From: Spirochaetales bacterium
Lineage (GTDB): Bacteria > Spirochaetota > Spirochaetia > SZUA-6 > DRHE01
Direction: 5' to 3'
Assembly: GCA_016935715.1 (NCBI GenBank)
Contig: JAFGQJ010000285.1
Location: 1 to 6,325 of the forward strand
Length of the DNA: 6,325 bases
In this document: one piece after another, positions 5,066 through 6,325 of the stretch
How the letters are laid out: each line of letters opens with the position of its first letter
Numbering within the stretch: position 1 is the stretch's first letter
Notes under the pieces: generated by a model
Databases searched by the model: none
Seen by the model: the letters and a program-made list of their open reading frames with translations, nothing else
Told to the model about the DNA's origin: nothing
Program-made: the position numbers and the translations under genes

Positions 5066-5079
5066 CCTCCGGCGGGCCG
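4934..5079. repeat. Direct repeat, right copy (B), flanking the AT-rich island
   Basis: Partner of 3841-3985. Similarity starts abruptly at 4934, directly after AT-rich DNA, and runs to about 5079, where the intact kinase gene continues. Before the indel, 5 of 50 positions differ; after it, 8 of 95 differ. In phosphofructokinase frame several differences are silent third-position changes (for example GCA/GCC, CCC/CCT, CAA/CAG). This suggests that copy B spent time as part of a working phosphofructokinase gene. Confidence 0.93.
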
Positions 5080-6278
5080 AACCCTCCCGCCTTGGTGATC
5101 AGGGGCGCGGCAGGGAGCTCACCGGCAAGCCGGGACAGCACGACACCGGGAGCTATCTGTTCGACCGGCAGGAGGATCCCACCACCCAGCCGATCCACGA
5201 GCGCCCGGGCCGTATCGCCTCCGAACACCACCGGGGTCAGCCGGCGACCGGACCGCAGGATCCGGGCCGCCAGCTCGGCGAGCCCCTCAGCCACCCGCCG
5301 GAACTGCCCCCGTTGGGCTCCGGCGGTCCCGGCGGTCGCCTGCCCCCGGCCCGCCTGGAGGATCAGGTCGCCGCCGGCGCGGAGGATCTCTTCGATGCGG
5401 GAGGTGAACTCTTCCCCGGCCGGATCCTGCCCCTCCTTCAGCCCACCGCCTGACAGCCGTTCGGGCTCCAGGACGAAGCGCTCCGTCCCCCTGCGCACGG
5501 CCCTCTCGACCTGCTCGAGGGACACCGGGTTGGTGCTTCCGCAGACCACGAGCAGCCCGGGCTGGCATTGGACAGGCTCCTGTTCCCGCCTCCTGAAATC
5601 GAGTACCCGGGACAGGTGAGCGGCGAAGCCGGCACAACCGGCGCTCAGGTGCAGAAGGCCCAGCCGATCGAGCCGCTCCGCGATCTTCCGCATATCTTCC
5701 CCGGTGCGGGCATCGAACACCACGATCCGGCTTGCCCGCTGCCCCGGCTCAGGCAGGAAGATCTCCTCGGGAGTCTCGACCGTCTCCACCGCTATGGAGC
5801 TCTGGGCGGCGATGATTTCCCGTATACTGCCTCCGCTGACCGGGTCTTGCGGATCCTCGGCATAGGCGGACAGATGCAGGGGAACCCCATCCACGAACTG
5901 CCGGCCGCCCTCGGTAGTCCGGCCGTTCTCCGGATAGGCGGGCACGAAGGCCAGCATGGATCCGCCGCAGGATTCCAGCAGGGCCGTGAGCTCGCTGCCG
6001 ATGTTGCCCCGCAGGGTGGAGTCGGTTTTCTTGTAGAAGCGGCGCACCCCGATCCGCCGGCTCCTCTCCACCGCCCGCCGCACCCGGCCGGCGGCCCGCT
6101 CCGGCGGCAGATGCCGGCTGTCCAGATCCAGCACGATCACCGATATTTCCCGGTAGATCCCTTGATCAAGCGTGTCGATCCTGGTAGAAACCAGAGTTGG
6201 GATGCTCCGGCGGGCGAACTGCACGCCCGTGTCCAGTGCGCCCGCCAGGTCATCCGCCAGAACGAGCATGTCCAGCAT
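4989..6278 (-). CDS. Four-carbon acid sugar kinase family protein (formerly DUF1537)
   Basis: Enzymes of this family phosphorylate four-carbon sugar acids such as threonate, erythronate or their 2-/3-oxo forms with ATP in the cytoplasm, feeding an aldolase or dehydrogenase branch towards glycolysis. The 429 residues show an N-terminal substrate domain with ADDLAGALDTG (8-18), KKTDSTLRGNIG (83-94) and PAYPENGR (113-120). The C-terminal nucleotide domain has CGSTNPVSLEQ (246-256), VFGGDTA (351-357) and ITKAGGFG (394-401). The usual ADDLTGA motif has Ala12 in place of Thr. The start at 6278 puts ADD at the normal distance; its ribosome site (TTGAG) is weak, and ATG 6269 is an alternative. The last 18 or so residues lie beyond the family core and run antisense to the phosphofructokinase-tail relic. 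The exact substrate is not predictable, and the usual partners (an aldolase, PdxA2-like dehydrogenase or isomerase) are not in the window. Confidence 0.92.
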   Translation of the reverse strand: MLDMLVLADDLAGALDTGVQFARRSIPTLVSTRIDTLDQGIYREISVIVLDLDSRHLPPERAAGRVRRAVERSRRIGVRRFYKKTDSTLRGNIGSELTALLESCGGSMLAFVPAYPENGRTTEGGRQFVDGVPLHLSAYAEDPQDPVSGGSIREIIAAQSSIAVETVETPEEIFLPEPGQRASRIVVFDARTGEDMRKIAERLDRLGLLHLSAGCAGFAAHLSRVLDFRRREQEPVQCQPGLLVVCGSTNPVSLEQVERAVRRGTERFVLEPERLSGGGLKEGQDPAGEEFTSRIEEILRAGGDLILQAGRGQATAGTAGAQRGQFRRVAEGLAELAARILRSGRRLTPVVFGGDTARALVDRLGGGILLPVEQIAPGVVLSRLAGELPAAPLITKAGGFGPPEVIEEIKRYVSSRPGPASRCSGSSRP

Positions 6279-6325
6279 TTGTGCTCAAGCTACAGCGAAC
6301 GGTGGAGGAGCGTCAACGAAGTGAA
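6279..6325 (-). promoter_or_regulatory. Upstream region of the kinase gene, weak promoter candidate
   Basis: These 47 bp hold no visible coding sequence. On the minus strand TTGACG (6317-6312) is followed after 18 bases by TAGCTT (6293-6288). The first box matches the -35 consensus well and the second matches -10 poorly (3/6). Transcription from here would begin very close to the kinase start at 6278. Whether the kinase is the first gene of its operon cannot be judged at the window edge. Confidence 0.2.

Overview
The window reads as a GC-rich, probably anaerobic bacterial chromosome interrupted by one short AT-rich island. The GC-rich part carries a 5'-truncated aldehyde:ferredoxin oxidoreductase, a gluconate-5-dehydrogenase-like SDR, a PPi-type phosphofructokinase and a four-carbon acid sugar kinase. 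A tungstopterin/ferredoxin enzyme together with PPi-dependent glycolysis points to an anaerobic, ferredoxin-based energy metabolism. The sequence does not identify the taxon. A sampled line inside the phosphofructokinase gene (3241-3300) has 43 G/C in 60 bases. Sampled lines in the island have 23/60 (4201-4260) and 15/60 (4681-4740).

Layout. Bases 2-1708 (+) are the aldehyde:ferredoxin oxidoreductase, entering from outside the window. It converges with the SDR gene (1728-2522, -) across a 19-bp gap. A 180-bp divergent control region (2523-2702) separates the SDR from the phosphofructokinase gene (2703-3971, +) and holds candidate promoters and inverted repeats. Next come a 75-bp hairpin-rich gap and the AT-rich island, whose two minus-strand genes form an operon with its own candidate promoter: a glutaredoxin (4568-4849) followed by a ferredoxin:disulfide reductase with a fused rubredoxin domain (4047-4571). 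The acid-sugar kinase (4989-6278, -) follows, and the last 47 bp are its upstream region. No stretch longer than 300 bp lacks a gene.

How the genes may work together. The SDR, acid-sugar kinase and phosphofructokinase suit catabolism of sugar acids into lower glycolysis, and the oxidoreductase would oxidise an aldehyde and reduce ferredoxin. The island genes would draw electrons from reduced ferredoxin to reduce protein disulfides or glutaredoxin, so a functional link through the ferredoxin pool is possible but inferred.

The most notable structure is at the island's borders. About 145 bp containing the convergent, overlapping 3' ends of the phosphofructokinase and kinase genes is present twice as a direct repeat (3841-3985 and 4934-5079, about 91% identical with one single-base indel). 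Each functional gene keeps an intact 3' end, and each repeat also carries a relic of the other gene's tail. This looks like either integration of foreign DNA through a homologous segment from a diverged relative, or an assembly chimera of two strains. The sequence alone cannot decide between them.
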